Shown in pieces: positions 16,201-25,029 of a stretch of DNA of 64,000 nucleotides. The DNA is from Methylobacterium sp. C25 (GTDB lineage Bacteria > Pseudomonadota > Alphaproteobacteria > Rhizobiales > Beijerinckiaceae). Position numbers and translations under genes: made by a program. The notes under the pieces were generated by a model. The model was not told the DNA's origin. It searched no databases and saw nothing but the letters and a program-made list of their open reading frames with translations. Within the stretch, counting starts at the first letter, position 1. Each line of letters opens with the position of its first letter. The DNA lies in the NCBI RefSeq assembly GCF_021352225.1, contig NZ_JAAUVI010000001.1:186001-250000 (forward strand), given 5' to 3'.

Positions 16201-16748
16201 GGCAGCGACGAGCCGCCGATATCGACATTCCCGATGCCCTCGACCTGGGACATCTTCTGCTGAACGACCGTAGCTGCCGAGTCGTAGAGCTGACCGGGCG
16301 AGAGCGTGTTCGAGGTCAGGCCCAGGATCAGGATCGGCGCGTCGGCCGGGTTGAACTTCCGGTAGGTCGGGTTCTGGCGCAGCGCCGTTGGCAGATCCGC
16401 GCGCGCTGCGTTGATGGCAGCCTGGACGTCACGGGCGGCCCCGTCGATATCGCGGTTGAGACCGAACAGCAGGACGATGCGGACGCTGCCGGTGGAGCTC
16501 GTCGACGTCATCTCGTTGACGTCGGCGATAATACCGAGCCGTCGCTCCAGCGGCGCGGCTACCGTCGTCGCCATGGTCTCCGGCGAGGCGCCAGCCATCT
16601 GCGCCTGGACGAGGATGACGGGAAAGTCGACCTGCGGCAGCGGCGCTACCGGCAGCTTGATGAAGGCAAAGATCCCCGCCAGCAGAACGCCGACGGTGAG
16701 CAGGGTCGTGGCGATCGGGCGCCGGATAAACGGCTCCGAGATGTTCAC
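13296..16748 (-). CDS. RND efflux pump, MdtC/MuxC-like, with long Ser/Gly insertion
   Basis: This 1150-residue RND transporter is about 110 residues longer than its partner. It has the standard 12-helix plan, starting [16 protein letters not shown], with the proton-relay pair in TM4 ([13 protein letters not shown]). Residues about 773-888 (bases 14085-14430) form a Ser/Gly/Ala/Thr-rich stretch inserted in the second periplasmic half. The partner pump has only a few residues there, between LKKLYLPSS and VPLSA. MdtB and MdtC work as a mixed trimer in E. coli, and this gene order implies the same. Its start ATG overlaps the stop of the upstream pump gene (ATGA), and its stop overlaps the next start. 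It expels unknown compounds, driven by protons. Confidence 0.92.
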   Translation of the reverse strand: MNISEPFIRRPIATTLLTVGVLLAGIFAFIKLPVAPLPQVDFPVILVQAQMAGASPETMATTVAAPLERRLGIIADVNEMTSTSSTGSVRIVLLFGLNRDIDGAARDVQAAINAARADLPTALRQNPTYRKFNPADAPILILGLTSNTLSPGQLYDSAATVVQQKMSQVEGIGNVDIGGSSLPAVRVELDPTALFNYGIGLEGIRAALASANANSPKGDVTAGDRRYQLYANDQGRKAADYRDIVVAYRNGAGVRLTDVGAVEDSVEDKRNLGLVNGKPGVILFIYKQPNSNVVETVKRVKEAIPQIQAALPGDIDLNISGDRSATIRASLKETEETLIIAVVLVILVVFVFLRSGHATMIPAVAVPISIIGTFAAMYLCGFSLNILSLMALIIATGFVVDDAIVVLENIQRHIEAGKPRMEAALLGAREVGFTVISMSLSLVAVFLPILMMGGIVGRLFREFAVTLSLAILISLVVSLTTTPMMCARFLKPHGHPAKSKRPNLFVRMLEGGFDGLLRGYERSLGFALRHRRLVLLSVFVTIGLNVYLYVIVPKGFFPEQDTGQLMGGVQADQRISFQSMKEKLTRASAIVQADPAVESIVGFTGGRGTNSANVFVGLKPLGERPPIETVMARLRPKLSQVAGARLFLFARQDLKMGGRQSFAQYQYALQADSADELYAWAPKLVTELQKQTDLFADVTSDQQEGGLESRIVIDRPTAYRYGITPDKIDQTLYDAFGQRQVSTIYNPLNQYHVVMEIAPRYLQSPETLKMIYVSTSGGNARGSATTNAVAGTVTGPSSAAATSNAGGSSSPPTSGSVGSATSAVSGTQGGAPAGSVGSTVASSGAGSGTSTSSSTASSVASDSARNAASNAIAASKGGASSSAPVSSAKETMVPLSAFVRFETGTAPVQVSHQGLFVATTVSFNLAPGKSLSDATAAIEKVMTELRMPATIHGEFAGAAKNYQDSASRQPLLILGALLAVYAVLGILYESYIHPITILSTLPSAGIGAVLALLATGTEFTLIALIAVFLLIGIVKKNAILMIDFALDAERTRGVAPADAIYEACLLRFRPIMMTTAAALLGAAPLVLAMGEGAELRHPLGIAIVGGLIVSQILTLYTTPVVYLYLDRLRLWALNRRRRRTGGGAAPIPAE

Positions 16749-19700
16749 GGCAGCGCCTCACCCGTGCGGAAGCCACCCTCTCGTCGGCCCGTCAGCCGGC
16801 GCTCCAGCCGGTCGAAAGCGAGGTAGATCACGGGCGTCGTGAACAGCGTCAGGACCTGACTGACGATGAGGCCGCCAGCGATGACGATGCCCAGCGGCTG
16901 GCGTAACTCGGAGCCGACGCCTGTCCCGAGGATCAGCGGCACTGCCGCGAACAGGGCAGCGAAGGTAGTCATCAGGATCGGGCGAAAGCGCAGCAGGCAG
17001 GCTTCGTAGATCGCGTCACGAGGGCTCATGCCCTCCTCGCGCTCCGCCTGGAGCGCGAAGTCGATCATCATGATCGCGTTCTTCTTCACGATGCCGATCA
17101 GCAGGACGATGCCGATGATCGCGATGATGTCGAGGGAGAGCCCGAACAGCATCAGCCCGAGCAGGGCGCCGATGCCGGCCGAAGGCAGGGTCGAGAGAAT
17201 CGTGATCGGGTGGATGAAGCTCTCGTAGAGCACACCGAGCACGATGTAGACGGTGACGATCGCCGCGAGGATCAGCAGCAGTTCGTTCGAGAGCGCCGAC
17301 TGGAAGGCGAAGACCGAGCCCTGCGGCACGACGTTGAAGCTCGCCGGCAGGCCGATCTCCTTGCGGGTTTTCTCGATGGCATCGACCGCCTGCCCGAGTG
17401 CTGCACCCGGGGCGAGGTTGAACGACACGGTCGTGGCCGGGAACTGGCCGAGATGGCCGACGAGCAGCGGCGCGCGGCGTTCCTCGATCCGGGCGATGGC
17501 CGAGAGCGGCACCTGGCCCGACGCCGCGGTGGAAGACGGCAAATAGAGCTTCTTCAACGAATCCAGGGTCGTGTGGAGCGCGGGATCGGCTTCGAGGATC
17601 ACGCGATACTGGTTCGACTGCGAGAAGATCGTGGAGATGATGCGCTGGCCGAAGGCATCGTAGAGCGCGTTGTCCACGGAAGCCGGCGTGATCCCGTAGC
17701 GGCCAGCGGTGGGCCGATCGATGGTGACGTAGGCTGCGAGCCCGTTGCCCTGGTAGTCGCTGGTGACGTCGGCGAGGAGCGGCGAGGCCTGTAGCGCATC
17801 GACGAAGCGCGGCACCCAGGTCTCGAACTCGGAGAGGTTCGGGTTCTCCAGGATGACCTGGTACTGCGTCGCCGAGACCGCCGTGTCGATGGTCAGGTCC
17901 TGAACCGGCTGCATGTAGAGGCGCACGCCTGGCACCTGCCGAGTCGCCCCGTTGAGGCGCCGGATGATCTCGCTGGCGCTCGCCGAGCGCTCGGCCTGAG
18001 GTTTCAGGTTGATCAGCATCCGGCCGGAATTCAGCGTCACGTTCTGCCCGTCGACGCCGATGAAAGAGGACAAGTTGGCGACGTCCGGGTCTTTCAGCAC
18101 GACGTCGGCGAGCTGCTGCTGGCGTTCGGCCATGGCCGCATACGAGACGCTTTGATCAGCCTGCGAGATGCCCTGGATGACGCCGGTGTCCTGGACCGGG
18201 AAGAAACCCTTCGGGATCACCACGAACAGGTAGGCAGTCAGCGCGATCGTCCCGACGGTGACGATGAGCGTGAGGCCCTGGTTGGCGAGAACCACGCGGA
18301 GCGCTCGGCCATAGGCTGCGATGGTCCCCTCGGTGAGGCGGCGACCGGCGCGACCGATAAAACCCTCGCGCCGCTCGCCGTGGGCTTCCGGCTTGAGAAG
18401 ACGCGCGCACATCATCGGCACAAGCGTCAGCGAGACGAAGGCCGAGATGACAATGGTCGCGGCAAGCGTGATCGCGAATTCGTGGAAGAGCCGGCCGACG
18501 ACATCGCCCATGAACAGCAGAGGGATCAGCACCGCGATCAGCGATACGGTCAGCGACACGATCGTGAAGCCAATCTCCTTGCTGCCCTTCATTGCGGCTT
18601 CGAGTGGCGACATCCCCTCCTCGACGTGACGGGCGATGTTCTCGATCACCACGATCGCATCATCGACGACGAAGCCGGTGGCGATGGTCAGCGCCATCAG
18701 CGAGAGGTTGTCGAGGGAGAAACCCCAGACGCTCATCGCCGCCAGCGCACCGACCAGGGACAGCGGCACCGACAGGCTCGGGATGATCGTTGCTGAGACG
18801 CTGCGCAGGAACAGGAAGATCACCATCACCACCAGCGCGATGGCGAGGAGAAGCTCGAATTGCACGTCCTCGACCGAGGCGCGAATCGTGATCGTGCGGT
18901 CGGTAAGCAGCGCGATGCCGACAGCCGCCGGCATGCTGGCCTGCAATTGCGGGAGCAAGGCCTTGATCTTGTCGACCGTCTCGATGACGTTTGCGCCGGG
19001 CTGGCGCTGGATGTTCAGGATGACAGCCGGCGTCCGGTCCATCCAGGCGCCGAGTTTGGTGTTTTCGGCTCCGTCGACCACTTCCGCCACATCCGACAGG
19101 TGCACCGGCGAGCCGTTCTTGTAGGCGATGATCGCGCTCGAATAGACTGCCGGGTCGCGGACCTGATCGTTGGCATTGATCGTGTAGGACTGGGTCGGCC
19201 CGTCGATATTGCCCTTGGGCGTATTGACGTTGAGGTTCGAGATCGTGGTGCGCAGGTCGTCGATGTTCAGCCCGTAGGCGGCGAGCGCCAGGGAATTGAA
19301 CCGCACCCGTACGGCCGGGCGCTGCCCACCGCCCATGCTGACGAGGCCGACGCCGGCAACCTGTGAGATCTTCTGCGCGAGTCGCGTCTCGGCGAGGTCG
19401 CGTACCTGCGTCAGCGGCATCGTCGACGACGTCAACGCGAGCGTCAGGATCGGCGCATCGGCCGGATTCACCTTCGCGTAAACCGGTGGCGCCGGCAGGT
19501 CCGACGGCAGAAGGTTACCGGCCGCGTTGATCGCCGCTTGGACGGATTGCTCGGCGATGTCGAGGGAGATGTCGAGGCTGAACTGGAGAGTGATGACCGA
19601 CGCGCCGGCCGAGCTCTGCGACGACATCTGGCTGAGGTTGGCCATCTGGCCGAACTGACGCTCCAGCGGCGCAGTGACGGCCGAGGTCATCACCTCGGGG

Positions 19701-19864
19701 CTCGCCCCCGGATAGAAAGTCTGAACTTGGATCGTCGGATAGTCGACGGCAGGGAGCGCGGAGACCGGAAGGCCCACGTACGAGACCATGCCGACGATCA
19801 GGATCGCCAGCATCAGCAGCGTCGTCGCCACGGGGCGCAGAATGAAGATACGCGACGGGTTCAT
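16745..19864 (-). CDS. RND efflux pump, MdtB/MuxB-like
   Basis: This is a 1039-residue inner-membrane RND transporter of normal length, starting [19 protein letters not shown] as MdtB-type pumps do. TM4 carries [13 protein letters not shown] with the paired aspartates needed for proton coupling. Two large periplasmic loops (about 40-335 and 560-870) form the porter and docking domains. It lies 80 bases downstream of the adaptor gene, and its last four bases overlap the start of the MdtC-like gene. This arrangement, adaptor, MdtB, MdtC, then outer-membrane factor, matches mdtABC/muxABC-opmB operons, which export drugs, bile salts or flavonoids in other species. The substrate here is not predictable. 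No two-component regulator is adjacent. Confidence 0.93.
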   Translation of the reverse strand: MNPSRIFILRPVATTLLMLAILIVGMVSYVGLPVSALPAVDYPTIQVQTFYPGASPEVMTSAVTAPLERQFGQMANLSQMSSQSSAGASVITLQFSLDISLDIAEQSVQAAINAAGNLLPSDLPAPPVYAKVNPADAPILTLALTSSTMPLTQVRDLAETRLAQKISQVAGVGLVSMGGGQRPAVRVRFNSLALAAYGLNIDDLRTTISNLNVNTPKGNIDGPTQSYTINANDQVRDPAVYSSAIIAYKNGSPVHLSDVAEVVDGAENTKLGAWMDRTPAVILNIQRQPGANVIETVDKIKALLPQLQASMPAAVGIALLTDRTITIRASVEDVQFELLLAIALVVMVIFLFLRSVSATIIPSLSVPLSLVGALAAMSVWGFSLDNLSLMALTIATGFVVDDAIVVIENIARHVEEGMSPLEAAMKGSKEIGFTIVSLTVSLIAVLIPLLFMGDVVGRLFHEFAITLAATIVISAFVSLTLVPMMCARLLKPEAHGERREGFIGRAGRRLTEGTIAAYGRALRVVLANQGLTLIVTVGTIALTAYLFVVIPKGFFPVQDTGVIQGISQADQSVSYAAMAERQQQLADVVLKDPDVANLSSFIGVDGQNVTLNSGRMLINLKPQAERSASASEIIRRLNGATRQVPGVRLYMQPVQDLTIDTAVSATQYQVILENPNLSEFETWVPRFVDALQASPLLADVTSDYQGNGLAAYVTIDRPTAGRYGITPASVDNALYDAFGQRIISTIFSQSNQYRVILEADPALHTTLDSLKKLYLPSSTAASGQVPLSAIARIEERRAPLLVGHLGQFPATTVSFNLAPGAALGQAVDAIEKTRKEIGLPASFNVVPQGSVFAFQSALSNELLLILAAIVTVYIVLGVLYESFIHPITILSTLPSAGIGALLGLMLFGLSLDIIAIIGIVLLIGIVKKNAIMMIDFALQAEREEGMSPRDAIYEACLLRFRPILMTTFAALFAAVPLILGTGVGSELRQPLGIVIAGGLIVSQVLTLFTTPVIYLAFDRLERRLTGRREGGFRTGEALP

Positions 19865-19891
19865 GGCGTATGCCTAGGCCACTTTGCGCAT

Positions 19892-19919
19892 CCTCTCTCC
19901 CCGCCTGCGGGAAGAGAGG
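19892..19919. repeat. Hairpin between adaptor and pump genes
   Basis: CCTCTCTCCCCGC (19892-19904) and GCGGGAAGAGAGG (19907-19919) form a near-perfect stem (one mismatch) with a tight turn. It resembles the short palindromic intergenic repeats common in alphaproteobacteria. Lying within the efflux operon, it could tune mRNA stability between adaptor and pumps. Confidence 0.5.
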
Positions 19920-19944
19920 GAGCGCGAGGCCGTCGCGCGTCTCA

Positions 19945-21360
19945 TCACTGAGCCTTCTGTCGGCCGCGCCGGTGCGGGTGCTCGCCGCCTTGGGTCTGTA
20001 CGGCGTCGCCCTGGCCGTCCGGTGCCTTGCCGCCATCCGTCTTACCGGCGCTGCCCGTCTCGGCCTGCTGTGAGGAGGCCGCACCCGGCGCCGTGTTGTC
20101 ACCCGGCGCACCGCTGGCCTTCTTCTGGCCGCCGGCCGTAATCCGCACTGGTGCCCCCTCGCGCAAGCGGTCGGTGCCGTCCGTGACGATGCGGTCACCG
20201 GGCTGGAGGCCGGCCGTGACGACGGCGCGGACACCATCCGTCTCGCCAACGGTGATCGGTCGCACGGTGACCTTGTCGTCGCCCTGCATCAGGTAGACGT
20301 AAGCGCCGGGCGTGCCACGCAGGATCGCCGATGTCGGGACGACGGTGGCGTTCTTGATCGTGTCGACGGTGAGCTTCGCATTGACGAACTGGTTCGGAAA
20401 CAGCGTCTCCTCGTCGTTCTGGAACAGCGCGCGCAGCTTCACCGTGCCGGTGGTGACGTCGATCTGGTTGTCGATCGTGTCGAGGGAGCCGGTGGCGATC
20501 TCGTGCTGGTCACCCCGGTCGTAGGCGCGCACTGTCAGCTTGGCGCCCTCGCGCATACGCTTCATCACCCGCGCAACGTCGTCCTCGGGCAAGGTGAACA
20601 GTACCGAGATCGGGTGAAGCTGCGTCACCACCACGATGTTGGTCGAGCCGGCCGAGATGTAGTTGCCCTGGTCGACTTGCCTCAGTCCGACCCGGCCATC
20701 GACCGGCGACGTTATGCGGGCGTAGGCGATGTTCAGCTTCTGCTGATCGACCATCGCCTGGTCGGCCGCAACCGTGCCCTCGTTCTGCTTTACCAGGGCA
20801 GCCTGCGTGTCGACGTTCTGTTTCGAGATCGAATCCTGGCGGTTCAGGGTCTGGTAGCGCACCAGGTCGAGCTTGGCGTTCTGCAGGAGCGCCTGATCCC
20901 GGGCGAGTTGGCCTTGGTTCTGCGCGAGCAGGGCCTCGTAAGGCCGCTGGTCCACCTGGGCGAGGTAATCGCCCTTCTTGACGGTCTGCCCCTCGCGGAA
21001 GCCGATATCCATCAGATAGCCGCTGATCTGCGACTTCACCGTCACCGTAGCGAGCGGCGTCACGGTGCCGAGGCCCTGGAGCACGATCGGCATGTCGCCG
21101 GTCGACGCCGTGGCGATGCCGACCGCCTGGGCGATATCGCCACCGCCGTGACGACCACCGCCGCGGCCATGCTTCGTCGCCGTGGCGCCCGCGGGAGCCT
21201 GCTTGGCCTCGTACATCCGGTGCGCAACAGCGCCAGCCAAACCAAGCAGCAGGAGCAGCAGCATCCAACGCCCGACGCGATTGCGCCGGCGGGCGGGTGT
21301 GGGCGCCTGCCCCGGATATTCCCGGGCGGTCTCCCTGCGGATCGGCGAACTCTCGTTCAT
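19945..21360 (-). CDS. RND efflux periplasmic adaptor, MdtA-like
   Basis: This 471-residue membrane-fusion protein has a basic N-terminus, one membrane anchor (about 31-47; [17 protein letters not shown]) and a Gly/His-rich spacer ([11 protein letters not shown]). The lipoyl/barrel-sandwich half ([18 protein letters not shown]) comes next, followed by a long alpha-hairpin (about 140-205). The second lipoyl half ([17 protein letters not shown]), the beta-barrel domain and a disordered polar C-terminal tail of about 60 residues complete it. It joins the pumps to the outer-membrane channel. It is the first gene of the operon, so the promoter must lie in the gap beyond 21360. The His/Gly spacer might bind metal, but similar linkers are often just flexible. 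Confidence 0.92.
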   Translation of the reverse strand: MNESSPIRRETAREYPGQAPTPARRRNRVGRWMLLLLLLGLAGAVAHRMYEAKQAPAGATATKHGRGGGRHGGGDIAQAVGIATASTGDMPIVLQGLGTVTPLATVTVKSQISGYLMDIGFREGQTVKKGDYLAQVDQRPYEALLAQNQGQLARDQALLQNAKLDLVRYQTLNRQDSISKQNVDTQAALVKQNEGTVAADQAMVDQQKLNIAYARITSPVDGRVGLRQVDQGNYISAGSTNIVVVTQLHPISVLFTLPEDDVARVMKRMREGAKLTVRAYDRGDQHEIATGSLDTIDNQIDVTTGTVKLRALFQNDEETLFPNQFVNAKLTVDTIKNATVVPTSAILRGTPGAYVYLMQGDDKVTVRPITVGETDGVRAVVTAGLQPGDRIVTDGTDRLREGAPVRITAGGQKKASGAPGDNTAPGAASSQQAETGSAGKTDGGKAPDGQGDAVQTQGGEHPHRRGRQKAQ

Positions 21361-21736
21361 CCTCGACTCAATCAGACCGCCACACCGATTCCCAACCCGT
21401 CACGAGCCAGACTGTGCTTCCGTTCGGCGGGAAAACGCAAACCAGCCGCGAGACTTGTCCCGAAGCCTTCGGATTGCCGGGCCAGCGGAACCAGCCACCC
21501 CGAAACCCGAAGGTACGCATCGGAGATCGATACGAACCCTTTCTCGGCAATACGTCGTCAGTACGGCGTGCAGGTTTCCCGGATGTTGCTGCGCTGCGAA
21601 CCATTGGTCACTGCGTAAGATACCCAGTGCAGCGCGCGTTGGTCTCGCGCTTGGCGGCAATCGAACGAAGGCCGGTCATACGGTCCGCAACGGCCACCGA
21701 CAGCGACGCGCGGCCAATCGGTCCGGCAGAAACGCA

Positions 21737-21767
21737 AAGAGGCTGCCGTGCGGAACGGCAGCCTCTT
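21737..21767. terminator. Strong hairpin, terminator-like, with no adjacent gene
   Basis: AAGAGGCTGCCGT (21737-21749) pairs perfectly with ACGGCAGCCTCTT (21755-21767) around a GCGGA loop. T-rich bases follow only weakly on either strand. Nothing recognisable ends here, which hints at an undetected short transcript. Confidence 0.55.
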
Positions 21768-21859
21768 CGTTACAACCGAGCCGGCGGCCACATGCAGGGA
21801 ACGAGGGGGCGGAGTTCTCTACAGGCGGCCGCCGGTCGGCCGTGGGTTGAGAGTTATCT

Positions 21860-21893
21860 CACGACTGACGATTGTCAACATTCGTCAGTCGTG
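21860..21893. promoter_or_regulatory. 12-bp perfect inverted repeat upstream of the aminotransferase
   Basis: CACGACTGACGA (21860-21871) and TCGTCAGTCGTG (21882-21893) are exact complements separated by TTGTCAACAT. The relatively AT-rich setting and the position 130 bases before the aminotransferase start suggest an operator for a dimeric regulator; an RNA hairpin is the alternative. Confidence 0.5.
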
Positions 21894-22024
21894 CGGCTCG
21901 CCGGGGGGCGAAGTGGTGTGCGCTCCCGCACGTTTCGCCATGATATCCCCTCATGGTATCGGGATCTCATCTTGACGCCGCGCACTCTGCGACAGGCGTC
22001 GCCTCTTCCCCTGATCTGCCGAAT

Positions 22025-23167
22025 ATGAATCCCGTCTTCGCCGATCTTCCGGTTACGGTCTTCGAGACGATGTCGCGGCTCGCCCGCGAGCATGGGGCGA
22101 TCAATCTGGGTCAGGGATTTCCAGACAACCCGGGCCCGGAAGACGTGCGCGAGGTCGCAGCGAAGGCCCTGCGCGACGGCTACAACCAGTACCCGCCGAT
22201 GATGGGCTTGGCCTCGCTACGAACCGCGATCGCCACGCATTACAGCCGCCATCAAGGCCTTGAGCTCGACCCCGACACGGAGGTCATGGTGACCTCCGGA
22301 GCCACGGAGGCCTTGGCTGGCGCGATCTTCGCGCTGATCGAATCCGGCGACGAGGTCGTGCTCTTCGAGCCGATGTACGACGCCTACCTGCCGCTGATCC
22401 GCCGGGCCGGCGGTGTACCGCGCTTCGTCACGCTGAAGCCTCCGCATTTCCGGCTGGAGGAGGAGGCGTTGGCGGCCGCGTTCTCGGAGCGTACGCGGCT
22501 CGTCATCCTCAACAATCCGCTGAACCCCTCTGCTACGGTCTTCGGTGAAGCCGATCTGTTGCTGCTCGCGAGCTACTGCAGGCAATTCGATGCAGTCGCG
22601 CTTTGCGACGAGGTCTGGGAGCACGTTGTCTTCGATGGCACCCGCCATGTCCCGCTGATGGTACTGCCGGGCATGCGCGACCGAACGATCAAGGTCGGCT
22701 CGGCCGGCAAGATTTTCAGCCTGACCGGATGGAAGGTCGGTTTCGTGATGGCCGCGCCCGGGCTGATGCGCGTGCTCGCCCGCGCCCACCAGTTCCTCAC
22801 CTTCACCACGCCGCCGAATCTTCAGGAGGCAGCTGCCTACGGTCTGGCGAAGGACGAAACTTACTTCACGGGCATGCGGGCCGGGCTCGCCCGCTCGCGC
22901 AATCGACTCGCGAACGGTCTGTCGGCCCTCGGCTTCACGGTCCTGCCGAGCGCCGCGACTTATTTCCTCAGCATCGATATCGGCGACGCCGACGACGTCG
23001 CCTTCTGCGAGAGGCTGGTGCGCGAAAACGGCGTTGCCGCAATTCCAGTGAGTGCTTTCTACGAGACGGGGCGGGTCAGGAACCTCGTGCGGTTCTGTTT
23101 CGCCAAGACCGACGCGACACTCGATGCAGCCCTCGACCGGCTATCGCGCCGCGCGAGCGCCGCCTGA
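22025..23167 (+). CDS. Class I/II PLP-dependent aminotransferase (YbdL/KAT-like)
   Basis: With the start at ATG 22025 (MNPVFADLPVTVFETMSRLA) this is a 380-residue fold-type I aminotransferase; an in-frame ATG at 21953 is less family-like. Visible signatures are INLGQGFPDNPGP near the N-terminus, NQYPPMMG, VTSGATEALAGA, the NNPLNPS loop, LCDEVWEH and the PLP lysine in SAGKIFSLTGWKVG. The C-terminal arginine region reads VRFCFAKTD. INLGQGFPD plus NQY.PM.G is characteristic of the methionine/kynurenine aminotransferase branch (E. coli YbdL). It probably moves an amino group between a hydrophobic or sulfur amino acid and a keto acid. No ribosome site is clear. The exact substrate is uncertain. 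Confidence 0.85.
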   Translation: MNPVFADLPVTVFETMSRLAREHGAINLGQGFPDNPGPEDVREVAAKALRDGYNQYPPMMGLASLRTAIATHYSRHQGLELDPDTEVMVTSGATEALAGAIFALIESGDEVVLFEPMYDAYLPLIRRAGGVPRFVTLKPPHFRLEEEALAAAFSERTRLVILNNPLNPSATVFGEADLLLLASYCRQFDAVALCDEVWEHVVFDGTRHVPLMVLPGMRDRTIKVGSAGKIFSLTGWKVGFVMAAPGLMRVLARAHQFLTFTTPPNLQEAAAYGLAKDETYFTGMRAGLARSRNRLANGLSALGFTVLPSAATYFLSIDIGDADDVAFCERLVRENGVAAIPVSAFYETGRVRNLVRFCFAKTDATLDAALDRLSRRASAA

Positions 23168-23233
23168 TGAAATTTTCCGCGGGCAACGGTCGCTTCCTTG
23201 CCGCCAGGGGGGGCACGGACCACATGCTCCGGC

Positions 23234-23701
23234 ATGAGCGCCGCCGATACGCCCCGCAACCCGCACGTCTTTGCCGAGCCCTTCGGAGCGGCCGAGCTGC
23301 GCCGCTTCACCGATACCGGACCGGAAGCCAGCCTCCGGCGCCTGGAGCACATCGCGCATCTGATGGACACGGCCTTCGTGCTTCCGGGCATCAATCGGCG
23401 CGTGGGCCTCGACGCGGTTATTGGCCTAGTGCCAGTGATCGGCGACATCGCGGGCGTCGCGATCGCCTCGTATATTGTCTACGAGGCAAAGCGGCTCGGT
23501 GCACCGCGCTGGCTGATCGCGCGGATGGCGGCGAACGTCGCCTTCGACGGCCTCGTCGGTGTCGTGCCGGTAGCAGGCGACCTGTTCGACGCGGCCTTCA
23601 AGGCCAATCGCCGCAACGTCCGCCTGTTGCGCAAGCATCTCGAGAAAAAGGGGACCTTGCGGCCGAACGAGATCGAGGGCACGGCAGTCCGCCTCGATTG
23701 A
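23234..23701 (+). CDS. DUF4112 membrane protein
   Basis: This protein of about 155 residues starts MSAADTPRNPHVFAEP; an upstream start at 23198 is possible. After a hydrophilic stretch it carries the DUF4112 signature: LMDTAFVLPGINRRVGLDAVIGLVPV, then IGDIAGVAIASYIVYEAKRLG. A mirrored second half follows (RMAANVAFDGLVGVVPVAGDLFDAAFKANRRNVRLL). Two short hydrophobic hairpins around the paired GLVPV/GDI motifs suggest membrane association. The family is widespread and uncharacterised. The gene ends 28 bases before the permease start and may be co-transcribed with it, although there is no known functional link. Confidence 0.8.
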   Translation: MSAADTPRNPHVFAEPFGAAELRRFTDTGPEASLRRLEHIAHLMDTAFVLPGINRRVGLDAVIGLVPVIGDIAGVAIASYIVYEAKRLGAPRWLIARMAANVAFDGLVGVVPVAGDLFDAAFKANRRNVRLLRKHLEKKGTLRPNEIEGTAVRLD

Positions 23702-23729
23702 GTGTCTTCAGCGCCAAGGCCGTTTGCCG

Positions 23730-24932
23730 ATGAACGAGGTGCCGCGCCCGCAAGTCGACGCGGTCCCTGTGACCGCGCCCGGCAATGCGCCGCAGATGCA
23801 GGCCATGCCGCCGGAGACCCGGCACGGGCTCTCGCCGCTCAACCGCCGCCGCGTCGCGAACTTCTGGAAGAACAAGCGCGGCTCGTGGTCTGCAGTGGTC
23901 TTCGTTGGGCTGTTCGTCGTAAGCCTGTTCGCGGAATTCATTGCCAACGACAAGCCGCTCTTCATTTCGTACAAGGGCGAGTGGCTCTGGCCCGTCCTCG
24001 TCGACTATCCGGACGAGAAGTTCGGCGGCTTCCTGGCACAGACGGATTACCGCGCGCCCGAAACCCGCAAGGAGATCGAGGAGAACGGCTGGACGATCTG
24101 GCCGCCGATCCCCTACTCCTACAACACCTTCATGAGCGACCTGCCGACGCCGTCGCCCTCCCCGCCGACCTGGAATCTGACGGACGAGCAGTGCCGGCCC
24201 GTCGCCGAGCGGGCCGGCGTGAAGGCGGAGGGCCGCCAACTCGGGTGTCGCGACATCGAGAAGCATTGGCTCGGCACCGATAACGCCTCGCGCGACGTTC
24301 TCGCTCGCGTGATCTACGGCTTCCGGATTTCGGTGCTGTTCGGCTTGGTGCTCGCCGCCATCTCCTCGGTGATCGGCGTCATCGCCGGAGCGATCCAGGG
24401 CTATTTCGGCGGTTGGACCGATCTGATCTTCCAGCGCGCCATCGAGATCTGGAGCGCGGTGCCGACGCTCTACCTGATCATCATCATGTCGGCCTTCCTC
24501 GCGCCGAGCTTCTTTACGCTGCTCGGCATCCTGACGCTGTTCGCCTGGACGGCCCTCGTCGGCGTGGTGCGCGCCGAGTTCCTGCGCGCCCGCAACTTCG
24601 AATACGTTCGCGCCGCCCGCGCGCTCGGTCTCTCCAACGTGGCGATCATGACCCGCCACCTGCTCCCCAACGCCATGGTCGCGACGCTGACCTTCCTGCC
24701 GTTCATCCTGAACGGCTCGATCACGACGCTGACCTCCCTCGACTTCCTCGGCTTCGGCCTGCCTCCTGGCTCCGCCTCCCTCGGCGAGTTGCTGGCGCAG
24801 GGTAAGGACAACATCAATGCGCCGTGGCTCGGGCTGACCGGGTTTTTTGTCGTCTCGGCGATGCTGAGCTTGCTGGTGTTTGCCGGCGAGGCTGTGCGCG
24901 ACGCGTTCGATCCGCGGAAGACCTTCGCCTGA
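23730..24932 (+). CDS. yejE: ABC transporter permease, YejE/microcin C-like
   Basis: This 400-residue binding-protein-dependent permease starts at ATG 23730, with a TTG two codons earlier as a weak alternative. It has an N-terminal helix (about 52-70), a long periplasmic insert (about 75-190; PPIPYSYNTF and HWLGTDNASRDVLARVIYG) and five further helices. The inner-membrane-transport signature is EYVRAARALGLSNVAIMTRHLLPN. The length, the insert and LGTD..SRDVLAR match YejE, the second permease of the YejABEF peptide/microcin C importer. Unusually, no binding protein, YejB or ATPase gene is adjacent; the neighbours are DUF4112 and a convergent CoA-transferase. The partners must be encoded elsewhere for it to work. 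Confidence 0.87.
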   Translation: MNEVPRPQVDAVPVTAPGNAPQMQAMPPETRHGLSPLNRRRVANFWKNKRGSWSAVVFVGLFVVSLFAEFIANDKPLFISYKGEWLWPVLVDYPDEKFGGFLAQTDYRAPETRKEIEENGWTIWPPIPYSYNTFMSDLPTPSPSPPTWNLTDEQCRPVAERAGVKAEGRQLGCRDIEKHWLGTDNASRDVLARVIYGFRISVLFGLVLAAISSVIGVIAGAIQGYFGGWTDLIFQRAIEIWSAVPTLYLIIIMSAFLAPSFFTLLGILTLFAWTALVGVVRAEFLRARNFEYVRAARALGLSNVAIMTRHLLPNAMVATLTFLPFILNGSITTLTSLDFLGFGLPPGSASLGELLAQGKDNINAPWLGLTGFFVVSAMLSLLVFAGEAVRDAFDPRKTFA

Positions 24933-24960
24933 TCCCCGTCATAGCGAACTTAATGAACGA

Positions 24961-25000
24961 TCTAGAGCCAAACCGGCGGCATAGGCCCGTTGGCCCTAGA
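24961..25000. terminator. Convergent terminator hairpin
   Basis: TCTAGAGCCAAACCGG (24961-24976) pairs with CCGTTGGCCCTAGA (24987-25000), with one mismatch and a small bulge. TTGTTTCG follows on the plus strand. It lies between the permease (+) and the CoA-transferase (-), both ending here. Confidence 0.65.
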
Positions 25001-25029
25001 TTGTTTCGCTTCGCTCACGATGACGAGGA

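Larger units (their letters stand above)
21361..22024. other. Gene-free divergent region with two strong inverted repeats
   Basis: About 660 bases lie between the efflux operon (leftward) and the aminotransferase (rightward). No open frame here shows family character. It holds a 13-bp hairpin (21737-21767) and a 12-bp perfect inverted repeat (21860-21893), both listed separately. A small RNA or an unrecognised short gene in 21400-21740 is possible. Confidence 0.5.
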
